A stretch of DNA of 36,073 nucleotides from Myxococcales bacterium (lineage in GTDB: Bacteria > Myxococcota_A > Polyangia > Palsa-1104 > SHYY01), in assembly GCA_009692555.1 (NCBI GenBank), contig SHYY01000043.1:1-36073 (forward strand), given 5' to 3'. The first letter of the stretch is position 1. Each line of letters opens with the position of its first letter. The position numbers and the translations under genes were made by a program. Below are positions 24,401 through 31,918 of this stretch, piece after piece. The notes below the pieces were generated by a model. It did no database searches and was not told the DNA's origin. It was given only the letters and a program-made list of their open reading frames with translations.

Positions 24401-24628
24401 GACGCCCTCCAGCCAGGCGGCGGCCGTGAGGGGATCGCCGCGCCCGTCCCAGGAGAGCAGGGCGAGGCGGACGCGGAGATCATCGCCGCGCTTGCGCTCG
24501 GAGCCCGCGCCGACCTCGTCGCGGCCGAGGTCGATGAGCTGATCGATCGCGCCCTTTGGGGGCGGGCGCCCGTCGGTGACCGGAGGGGGCGGCGGGGCGC
24601 GGCGGGAGGGGAGAGGGGGCTCCGGCAT
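18416..24628 (-). CDS. Giant tetratricopeptide-repeat protein
   Basis: 2070 residues from ATG 24628 (MPEPPLPSRRAPPPP). The frame stays open further upstream but only across repeat material and the neighbouring toxin gene, so this start is preferred although no clear ribosome site precedes it. There is no signal peptide. Most of the length is TPR or TPR-like helices, with clear units such as AYRKILEVAPSHRAALDALA, YYDAAIRTSPSCLPAVHGL and YRRAVELDPAYAPPALALIR. From about residue 1810 a conserved-looking non-TPR domain begins (LLLPPLVIGAYTEALQAV, FLLGRALEPLRGGYAMPLRL). Proteins of this type are frequent in myxobacteria, some linked to motility or polarity, but nothing here assigns a specific role. 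Probably a cytoplasmic scaffold. Confidence 0.85.
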   Translation of the reverse strand: MPEPPLPSRRAPPPPPVTDGRPPPKGAIDQLIDLGRDEVGAGSERKRGDDLRVRLALLSWDGRGDPLTAAAWLEGVDHPAAHALRLQLALLSPDRADLSRLSEEALRRGQPLELAELGELCLWRSDDPGRAAQLLAAGGATSGSDVREGLAIALDLAGRHAELCTLLERDGDREDLIAAAQTAQDRLDQRDAARALLRRASLRSGPPDPYLIERLLELPPDDRAALLRARLELLATDPATAGERAATQFELAAAIEESAPAEADGLLAALEGSSDFGRHLALRARARVAAARGDHRATAAAWASLGRLGGNSPWSRACARRAAELSETRAGDPAAAEAIYSRLHAADPGHKVITRALVRLLLARQAPGEAAPVLEAFARARGEEGRSALLRAARAAEAAEARPQWAPIAGAPTAPTAVDRWRAAAGPLGHREALEALARAHRRAGERLPLAQVYRRLAAHLDPRAAAAYLTVAGTLALEAGDLRDADDLLREATTRDPSDLLAHAARALCARAAGPSRVAEFAAALAAELELVENPATRADLLRQRARLASQLADLPTAEEAYGRALAIEPDDPTTLHELSRISFDLGRFPRAVELRERAAALQGGTLGAGWLCEVGAIHERHQGDDERARSAYQRARELDERSRPALHALAALHRKHKRLPELLDVLRCEIRIAPDRETRLAVQLEIGRSAEAAGSAAGSDAQAALDAWRDALRIDAINAEALAGVERLCRAGGLWADLAEVLARVPRVGSSHTLHVLGEAFEHLGQWQKLAEVREQEVILPEVAADRPRLAALARSLAELHEEKLDDLDAAARAWHRVDEAVGDLDAVRALQRIYAARGRFADLAASIERELTYIQPRAGGTLLDPERALDLWLRLGDVRRLSLNRPGPAAEAYERALESAPAHPAALASLAELYAKLERPRDLERVIDLRAAATVDPHERAALLIQKGELLERTGKSGDLDEALSAFAGAFAIDPGSRSAFTALERLCYRRERWREAMELYDRAIQLVETQKSRSYRLADLYARRGQVQLQHLGEPAEAAVSYLRVLELDPDGDVAQTALERIFSQQSDFAALIGAYERRAELLRDDGKRTEVLRRAARVASAKLRDPKRAALLYERLHATDPTDAEALDALERHFETGREWDKLIDILRTRLSLTAGGDDAIKLHLRIATLCEEGKHDAELAIEAYRKILEVAPSHRAALDALARLYEGTEKWPELVDVTRRQIRVVTDRAQKALMYFKCGSVMESKFNKDDDAIRYYDAAIRTSPSCLPAVHGLRDLYLRREDWPQVVKSLELEAKLWTEEKERAGVLAHIGTIYGDKLRDVDRAVWYFEAALGVDAGCLAANRSLFEVFFARGDYARALPVGQLLTQKVMREGDPEERSEFYRKRAIVARETGDLAAAAESLVVGLEIRPDHVAALDLLVDLASADLAAASQDGRGLCYDFATTFRELEKLYRKRDSGHLLARVLCGLGALQEREYEIDKAEQLYREALALAPDDYAVVDAGAWLDVRLRRFDDAIAAIDTFLAASAKPPVKDPPGRARARLRLAEIHSDCALDPRRAADALRALLVEQPTHRDAHYRLAQELYLLGSFGEAQKVCERLIQVAAAPGATSPPDDLARYYDYLGRIAEAMGDPNGAARSYRRAVELDPAYAPPALALIRRAAAAGDDSQVALLEGEAISAATERGQGALRPLQRGLARFHVGQGDLAGAVDLYRQILSSPTPGADNPDDRVALATLYARDPQTRQLAREELYVVLSRDLRHAPAYRLLMQIYARAGHSERAARVGSILQLLGYAGPDEEVTAWQGRIRRGSLGEAQRRALLLPPLVIGAYTEALQAVREPLEAAYPPPNLGELTAVSDPAFRVCVVDVQRLLGVEAEVLLGRHVPGGAMSFESPRRAVVLDASLAARPDRERRFLLGRALEPLRGGYAMPLRLRPTQRAELGHLLDQLLRPPADREPQVRELVDQLPKKSVRAVEKLAGLSTGGTITAWYAAVEESCDRAGLLACDDLAASVAMLARLSGEELALASDGSVTLGQVAGDAALVRFFLSDAYHELRATLGDPSQSS

Positions 24629-24860
24629 GCGGGGCGGGAGTCTATCACGGAGGGGAAGAGTCGTTGCCGTCTGCCCTTCAACTCGGGTGTGATCGCAAGG
24701 AGTCCGTTCGTGGCCGTGGCCGTGAATGTGCACGGCGCACGACTCACTCGTGAACGAGCACGTGGACGAGCACAGGAAAACGAGCAACGTCGCGCACGCG
24801 CACTGAGCCTCATCGACCCGCCGAAGGCTCCACAGGGTCCCCTGGGTCCGGGGACAGACG
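24629..24860. other. Intergenic spacer with dispersed-repeat block
   Basis: No gene seen. A short GTGGCCGTGGCCGTG run (24710-24725) precedes the block ACGAGCACGTGGACGAGCAC at about 24754-24773, followed by an imperfect match to the sequence after the same block at 13186. The upstream region of the TPR gene must lie here. Confidence 0.55.
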
Positions 24861-25118
24861 TCAGCCGGCGCGAATTCGATCGATCCAGTATCCAGGCGAG
24901 CGGTGTGTGTGGGCGACCGCCAGCACATGGACCGCTTCCGGCCCGACGATGAAGACCAGGGCGCAGGGGAAGCCATCCAGCAGCGCACGACGAACGGGTG
25001 GCTCGATCGCCGGGTCCCGGAGGAAGCGCCTCGCCGCTTCCGGGGACCGTTCCCGATACCATGCGGCAGCTTCCCTGAGCTCCGCTTCCGCTGCCGGATC
25101 GAGGCGGAGCCGCCTCAC
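24861..25118 (-). CDS. RelE/ParE-family toxin, probably internally deleted
   Basis: 85 residues from GTG 25118. The N-terminus (RRLRLDPAAEAELREAAAWY) and C-terminus (VRRALLDGFPCALVFIV, then VHVLAVAHTHRSPGYW) match the RelE/ParE mRNA-interferase or gyrase-toxin fold. The central part is short: after ARRFLRD the chain goes straight to PAIEPPVRRALL, so about 15-25 residues of the second helix and following turn usual in this family are missing, in frame. The start overlaps the antitoxin stop by 4 nt (GTGA). Activity is doubtful. Confidence 0.75.
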   Translation of the reverse strand: MRRLRLDPAAEAELREAAAWYRERSPEAARRFLRDPAIEPPVRRALLDGFPCALVFIVGPEAVHVLAVAHTHRSPGYWIDRIRAG

Positions 25119-25342
25119 AATCCGAGATCGCGCTCGATCCGATCGAGCGCCTCGTCGAGGTCGCTTCCCGGCTCCTCGCTCGAAAGGGCGCGTCGGGCGC
25201 GGCGCTCGATCTCCGCGATCCAGGCCGCCTCGTCCAGGGTGTCGGGCTGCGACACGGAATCCAGCAGCTTGAGCGCGAGCGCCGCACGCTCTGTCTCATC
25301 GAGATGGAGCGCCTCCTCATACAGCTTCGCCGCGATCTTCAT
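25115..25342 (-). CDS. Addiction-module antitoxin (RelE/ParE partner)
   Basis: 75 residues from ATG 25342 (MKIAAKLYEEALHL). The sequence DETERAALALKLLDSV and AAWIAEIERRARRAL matches the small addiction-module component family that precedes RelE/ParE toxins. A longer open frame starting at 25441 adds residues without family similarity, so the internal ATG is preferred even though its ribosome site is weak. It overlaps the toxin by 4 nt, as expected for tight coupling. It should bind and neutralise the toxin and autorepress the operon. Confidence 0.8.
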   Translation of the reverse strand: MKIAAKLYEEALHLDETERAALALKLLDSVSQPDTLDEAAWIAEIERRARRALSSEEPGSDLDEALDRIERDLGL

Positions 25343-25634
25343 CCGGAGATCGTAGCGCAGGCCCGACGGGTGTACCGCCTTGGCTTCGTCAGCGATCGCG
25401 CGCTCCGCCGTCGGCGGTCTCATCGCCGCCTCACGCCCCACTCACTCCCCACTCACGCCCCCTATCCTGGACAATACGGGCACCAGTGGACGACCCGGAT
25501 CGCGATCAGCCGGAGCGGCGCGCGCGCGGGCTCGCAGCTTCAGGGTGGCACCAGGAGGAACTTCCGCCTTCCAGTCGACTCGAACCCAGCGCGTGTCCCC
25601 CGCCCCAGCGACCCCTGGGGAACCGCCGCCGCAT

Positions 25635-25895
25635 TCAGTGCATCCGGCGACTCGATGGGACCAGGGAAGGGGGCCTGCCGTGACGTTCGCCGTCGGCGAC
25701 GACCCACCCGAGAAGGATCATCAAGCCTGCCGCGAGCAGGAACCACAGCGCCGCCCCGCGGGTGCCCGCGTCCGTCACGGTGGCGAAGACTCCCTCGCGG
25801 CCGAGGTCGCCCAGCTCGCGTGAATACACCGCGACACCCACGACGGCTTTCAACAGGCCGAGGCCGATCAGCATATGCCCGGTGCGGACTGTCAC
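25635..25895 (-). CDS. Small membrane protein, DUF6463-like, shortened
   Basis: 86 residues from GTG 25895, preceded by GGAG about 7 nt upstream. It reads VRTGHMLIGLGLLKAVVGVA, then GTRGAALWFLLAAGLMILLGW. The RTGH start and the two hydrophobic helices resemble DUF6463 membrane proteins, which usually have two further helices. Here the frame stops soon after the second helix with a hydrophilic SLVPSSRRMH end, so the C-terminal half may have been lost. Function unknown. No coding partner adjoins. Confidence 0.5.
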   Translation of the reverse strand: MTVRTGHMLIGLGLLKAVVGVAVYSRELGDLGREGVFATVTDAGTRGAALWFLLAAGLMILLGWVVADGERHGRPPSLVPSSRRMH

Positions 25896-26087
25896 GGTCT
25901 TCTCCGGCTGGTGAGGGAAGCGTGGTGTCGAGGAGCAAAGTGAGGCTGACTTGCCGACGGTAGCATGTGGCGATCCAGGCGCGAAAGGGGCGCCACTTGG
26001 GTCCGGGGCAGGGGCGACCACCGTGCCACTGTGCCCTCAGGCCTGCGGATGCAGCGTCTCACGCGCCGCCGCTGCGAAGGGGACGTC

Positions 26088-29000
26088 ATGAGCGCGCTGC
26101 CGGGTTACACCATCCACCGAACGATCTTCGAGAGCCGCAACTCCCTCATCTACCGGGCGACCCGCGACGAGGATCAGGCGTCCGTCGTCCTCAAGATGCC
26201 GAGCACCGAGTTCCCGTCGGCCGACCAGCTCGCGCGCTTGCGCCGCGAGTACGAGATGACGCGGGCACTGGCGGGCGACGGCGTGATAGGCGCGCACGAG
26301 CTGCGCAAGTACAGGAGCAGCCTGCAGCCTGGCGATCGTCCTCGAGGACTTCGGCGGCACCGCGCTCGCCGCGACCGACCTCGCCGAGGCGCTGCGCCTG
26401 TTCCTGGCGGTGGCGCGCGCGCTCTCTCGCATCCACGCGCACCACATCATGCACAAGGACCTGAACCCGTCGAACATCCTCTGGAACCGGGAGACGGGGG
26501 TGCTGCGCGTGATCGATTTCGGGATCTCGACGGAGCTGTCGCGCGAGACACCGGCGATCCTCCACCCGAACGTGCTCGAAGGAACGCTCGCGTACATGTC
26601 GCCCGAGCAGACGGGACGCATGAACCGCGCGCTCGACTACCGCACCGATCTCTACTCGCTCGGCGTCACCTTCTATCAACTGCTCACCACGCAGCTACCC
26701 TTCGCCTCGCAGGACCCGATGGAGCTGGTTCACTTCCACATCGCGCGGGTGCCGACGCCCGCGCACGAGGTGAACCCGGAGCTGCCGCTGGTGATCTCGC
26801 AGATCCTGGGCAAACTCCTGCAGAAGCGCGCCGAGGAGCGCTACCAGAGCGCGGCGGCCCTCGAGGCTGATCTGGTGCGCTGCGTGGACTCCCTCGCGGC
26901 GGCCGGGGCGATCGCCCACTTTCCGATCGCCACCGACGAGGTGTCCGCCGCGTTCCAGATCCCGCAGCAGCTCTATGGCCGCGAGCGCGAGGTGAAGACG
27001 CTGCTCGATGCCTTCGATCGGGTGAGCGGCGGCACGCGCGAGATGATGCTCGTGGCGGGCCAGTCGGGCATCGGAAAGTCGGCGCTCGTCCACGAGGTGC
27101 ACAAGCCGATCGTCCGTCAGCGCGGCTTTTTCATCTCGGGAAAGTTCGATCAGTTCAACCGCAACATCCCCTACGCCTCGCTGATCCAGGCGTTCCAGGG
27201 GCTGGTGCAGCAGCTTCTCACCGAGTCCGAAGAGCGCCTGGCTGCGTGGAGCGAGAAGATCGCGTCGGCGCTCGGGCCGAACGGGCAGGTGATCGTGCAG
27301 GTCATCCCCGAGGTGGAGCTGATCGTCGGGCCGCAGCCGGCGCTGCCGGAGCTCCCACCGGCCGAAGCGCAGAACCGCTTCAACATGGTGTTCGAGCGCT
27401 TCGTGCGCACCTTCGCCGCCGCCGACCACCCGCTCGCGATCTTCCTCGACGACCTCCAGTGGGCCGACGCGCCGTCGCTCCGTCTGCTGGAGCTCCTGAT
27501 GAGCGACGGCGACACGAAGTACATGTTCCTCATCGGGGCCTACCGCGACAACGAGGTCGACGGAGCCCACCCGCTCACGTTCACCCTCGACGAGATGAAG
27601 AAGGCGAGCGCGGTGGTGCACCGGATCACGCTCGGCCCGCTCCACCTCGGCCACTGCGTGCAGCTGATCGGCGACACCCTGCGCTGTGATGGCGAGCGCG
27701 CCCTTCCGCTGGCGGAGATCTGCGTCGAGAAGACCGGCGGTAATCCCTTCTTTCTCAATCAGTTCCTGCTGGCCCTTCACGATGAGGGGCTGATCGACTT
27801 CGACCTCGCGGCGAGGGCGTGGCGCTGGGATACGGCGCGCATCCTTGCGAAGGGGATGACCGATAACGTCGTCACCCTGATGGTGGCGAAGCTCCAGAAG
27901 CAGCCACCGGATGCGCTCGCCGCACTCCGGATGGCGGCCTGCATCGGCGCGTCGTTCGACCTCCGCACGCTCGCCTCGGTCAGCGGTCGCACTCCCGCCG
28001 ACACCGCGACTGCGCTGTGGCCGGGACTTAGGGAGGGCCTCGTGCTCCCCGTCGGGGACGCCTACAAGTTCGCGCAGAGCGACGAAGCGGCGGAGGGGGG
28101 GGCGAGCGTCGCCCGCAGCCGCTCGGTCGTCTACCGCTTCCTTCACGATCGCGTGCAACAGGCCGCCTGCTCCCTCATCGCCGACGGCGACAAGCGCTTG
28201 ATCCATTTGCAGGTCGGCCGCTGCATGCGCGAGGACAGCAGCCCGGCGGAGCGCCAGGAGCGCCTCTTCGCGATCGTCAACCACATGAACCTGGGCAGCG
28301 CGGCGCTGGGATCGGAGGCGGAGCGGGACGACCTCGCGCAGCTCAACCTCGGGGCCGCGCAGAAGGCGAAGGCCTCCGTCGCCCACGGCAACGCGCTGGC
28401 CTGCGCCAAGGCGGGGCTCGCGCTCCTCGGCGAGGGGGCGTGGGAGCGCCAGCACGATCTCGCGCTCGCGCTCCATGTGGAGGCGGCGGAGGGGTGCCAG
28501 CTGACCACGGACTTCGACCCGATGGGTCGCTACGTCGCCGCGATGCTCGCGCAGCCGATCACGCTGCTCGACAGGGTGCGGGTCTACGAGATCCTGATCG
28601 CGGCGGCGATCGCCAAGGCGGAGCTGGGCGACGGGATCGCGAAGGCCCTCGAGATCCTGGCGCTGCTCGGGGTCGACTTCCCGGCGGATCCCCAGCCGGC
28701 CGATGTGATGGCGGCGCTCGGGGAGACCATGGGGCAGCTCCAGGCTACCGGGCTCACCGTCGAACAGATGGCGGAACTGCCGGAGGTGACCGATCCCACC
28801 CACCGGGCCGCCCGGCGCATCCTGACCAACATCACCTCTGCCGCCTACGTGGGGCGACCTGCGCTGTTCCCGCTGATCGTGTTCAAGGCGGTGGGACTGG
28901 CGGCGCGCGTCGGCAACTCGACCGCCTCGGCCTACTCCTACTCGACCTACGGGATCATCCTGTGCGGCGTGGTCGGCGACATGGACGCCGGCTATCGGTT

Positions 29001-30300
29001 CGGCCAGATGGCCATCCGCGTGTCGGACCGCTTCAACGCCAAGGAGTACGAGGCGCGCACGAAGTACATCACCTGCACCTACATCCGCTTCTGGAAGGAG
29101 CACCTGCGCGAGCCGTTCCGCACGTTCCCGTCGCTGTACCAGGCCGCGCTCGAGACCGGTGACCACGAGTTCGCGGCGTGGTCGCTGATGATGCGCTCGG
29201 TGCAGGGCATCTTCCTCGGGCTCGACCTCCAGGAGCGCACGCGGGAGACCGTGAAGTACCTACGGATCTTGCGCCAACTCAAGCTGTTCACCGCGCTGCG
29301 CATCACCGAGCAGTGCCTCCAGGTGATCCACAACCTGACGGGCCAGAGCGCCGATCCACGCCGCGTCGTCGGCGAGGCGTTCGACGAGGACCGGATGCTT
29401 CCCGTCCACATCGCGGCCGCCGAGGCGTCGGCGATCTGCAATCTCCTCGTCAACAAGATGATGCTCTGCTATCTGTTCGGCGATCCCGCGGCGGCGCTCG
29501 CCAGCGCGGACGCGCTCGCGCCCTACCTGTCGGGGATGGTGGCGCTGATCCATGTGCCTGTGTTCCAGATGTACGACTCGCTCTCGCGGCTCGCGGTGCT
29601 CGGCGAATGCGCCGTTGAGGAGAGGGCGGCCCACCTCGCGCGCGTCGCCGCGCAGCAGGAGGCGCTGAAGAAGTGCGCAGACCACGCGCCGATGAACTTT
29701 CTCCACAAGCACACGCTCGTCGAGGCGGAGCGTGCGCGCGCCGACGGCAGGAAGGACCAGGCGCGAGCCCTCTACCGCCGCGCGATCGAGCTGGCGCGCG
29801 AGAACGACTTCCAGCAGGAGGAGGCGCTCGGCAACGAGCTGCTCGGACGCTTCTGGCTCGCCGACGGAGAGCCCGAGCTGGCGGGCGCCTACCTCGCGAA
29901 GGCGCGGCACCTCTACCGGTTGCGGGGCGCCACGGCGAAGGTCGCGCACCTCGAAGCTCGCCACCCGGAGCTCCTCGCCGCGCGCGAGCAGCGACCCGAT
30001 GGCGCGCGTATCTCGACCACCACGACGCAGGACTCGTCCGGCGCGCTGGACCTCGTCTCGGTGCTCAAGGCGTCGCAGGCGATCGCCGGGGAGGTGGCGC
30101 TCGACGAGGTGCTGAAGAAGATCGTGATCATCGCATCCGAGAACGCCGGGGCAGCGCGGGGGCTGCTCCTGCTCGAGCGGGACGGCGCGCTCGGGATCGA
30201 GGTGGAGATCGGGCTCTCCGAAGGCGTGGCGCTGCGCCATGGCGCGCCGGTGACCGGGAGCGGGGCGCTCTCGGAGGCGATCGCGAGGCTCGCAGCCACG
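26088..30300 (+). pseudogene. Ser/Thr kinase-AAA ATPase-GAF signalling protein, frameshifted and 3'-truncated
   Basis: Start ATG 26088 with AAGGGG 5 nt upstream (MSALPGYTIHRTIF). At 26318-26331 the heptamer CAGCCTG occurs twice in tandem and shifts the frame after residue 79; removing one copy rejoins RKYRSSL to AIVLEDFGG. In the corrected protein the kinase has catalytic loop H120KD122LNPSN, D141FG and an SPEQTGR activation segment. The AAA domain has Walker A G322QSGIGKS and Walker B LAIFLD452D453LQWAD. A long helical region follows. A GAF domain begins near residue 1317 but breaks off at about 30300, where the antisense of the cyclase gene starts. The family normally continues into a histidine kinase. 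Family call confident. Confidence 0.85.
26318..26331 (+). repeat. 7-bp tandem duplication causing a frameshift
   Basis: CAGCCTG at 26318-26324 is repeated exactly at 26325-26331 inside the kinase domain. Seven is not a multiple of three, so the duplication shifts the frame by +1. Confidence 0.9.
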
Positions 30301-30322
30301 CGCGAGCGAAGAACGCTCCCGC

Positions 30323-31918
30323 TCAGATCGGCTCCGCCGCGAGCCGGCCGCGCAGGAGCGCCGTCGCCATCCGCCCCATGCCCTTCACGTCGATGGTGCC
30401 GCGCGCCTCGAAGGCGTAGCGATCCTTCAACACCTGCCACGTCGCCACCGAGCACTGGATCTCGTCGGCGATGCCGTGCGATTCCATCCGGCTGGCGGTG
30501 TTCACCGTGTCCCCCCACAGGTCATAGCTGAACTTCTTGGTGCCGATGATCCCCGCCACCACCGGTCCGCTGTGGATGCCGATGCGCAGGAAGAACTTCT
30601 CCCCGGTGATGAGGTTGATCCGATGGATCTCCTCGCGCATCGAGAGCGCCAGCTCGGCGATCGCCTGCGCGTGGTCGGGGCGCGGCACCGGAAGGCCGCC
30701 GACGGCGAGGTAGGCGTCGCCGATGGTCTTGATCTTCTCGACGCCGTAGAACTCGGCGAGGCGGTCGAAGGCGGAGAAGATCTCGTTGAGCTGCTTGACC
30801 ACGCGCGCCGCCGAGCGCTGGGCCGCGAACAGCGTGAAGCCAACGAGGTCGGCGAACAATACCGTCACCGCGCGGAAGTCGTCGGCGATGGCGCTCTCGC
30901 CCGCCTTCAGTCGATCGGCGATCGCCTTGGGCCGCACGTTGAGGAGCAGCGCCTCCGACTGCTCCTGCGCCGCCCGGATCTCCTCAATGTAGCGCCGCTC
31001 CCGGTCGCGCATGCGCTTCTTCGCCAGCGACGAGCCGATGCGCGCGCGCAGCAGCACCGGGTCGAAGGGCTTGGGCAGGTAGTCCTCGGCGCCCATCTCG
31101 ATGCAACGCACGACGCTCTCCACGTCGCCGAGCGCCGAGATCATGATCACCGGGAGGTCGCACAGGAGCGGGTCGCGCTTCAGCTCCTCGAGCACCTGGT
31201 ACCCGTCCATCTCCGGCATCAGGATGTCGAGCAGCATCATGTCGACGCCGCCGCACGCGAGGGTGACGAGCGCCTCGCTGCCATTGCTGGCCAAAAGCAC
31301 GCGGTGACCCTGGCGCGTCAGGCGGCGCGACAGCACATCGCGGTTCACCTCGTTGTCATCGACGACGAGGAGCGTTCCACCGTCGCCCGGGGCGGTGGCG
31401 AAGGCGATCGGGAACAGTCCGCTGTTTTCGGTCGGCCGCGCCCCCATGACCGGCGGCACCAGCGCGTCTCCCTCGTCGAGGTGCCCCTTGGTCAACAGTT
31501 CGTCGACCAGCGCCATGAAGCGGCGCTACGCGTCGCGGATCCTCTCCAGGTCCGGAACGAATCCTTCGCCGTACGCGGCGGCGCCCGCTCCATCGAGCAG
31601 GCGCCGGCTGCGATCGAACACCTCATCGATCGGCGGCTGCAGGGTCCGCCGCACGTGCTCGGCGAGCGCGCCGAAGTCGTCGCGCTCGGTCTCCTGCCGT
31701 CCCTGGGAGAGCCCCTCGTTGACGAAGTGGAGCGCGAGCGAGCCCGCCTCGTGGATCTTCTGCAGCTCGCCCACGCACCCGGCGCCCTCGGGGAGCAGCA
31801 CGGCGTCCTCGATCAGCATTTCGCTGTAGCCGAGGATCGCGTTCAAGGGCGTCCGCAGCTGGTGGCGGATCCGACTCCAGGCGTCGGGGGTCGCCCCCGG
31901 CAAGCTACTCTGTTCCAC
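30323..31918 (-). pseudogene. HisKA-receiver-adenylate cyclase gene split by an in-frame amber codon
   Basis: The frame starts at GTG 31918 (VEQSSLPG), overlapping the preceding receiver stop by 14 nt. Residues 18-30 are a HisKA box, RH19QLRTPLN. Codon 131 is TAG (31528-31526), and the same frame continues RRFMALVDELL into a receiver (LLVVDDNEVNRD, phospho-acceptor Asp231 in LLD231ILMPEMDG) and a class III cyclase. The second part alone can start at ATG 31516, giving 397 residues. There the metal-binding Asp are D223 (FADLVGF) and D267 (TIGDAYLA), and KIKTIGD plus YDLWGDTVN fit ATP specificity. There is no HATPase domain after HisKA. Either a nonsense mutation or two separately translated products. 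Confidence 0.8.

Noticed and set aside
25560..25600. GGTTCGAGTCG resembling a tRNA T-loop on minus
   Set aside because: The flanking bases do not form a 5-bp T-stem and no acceptor or anticodon arm follows.
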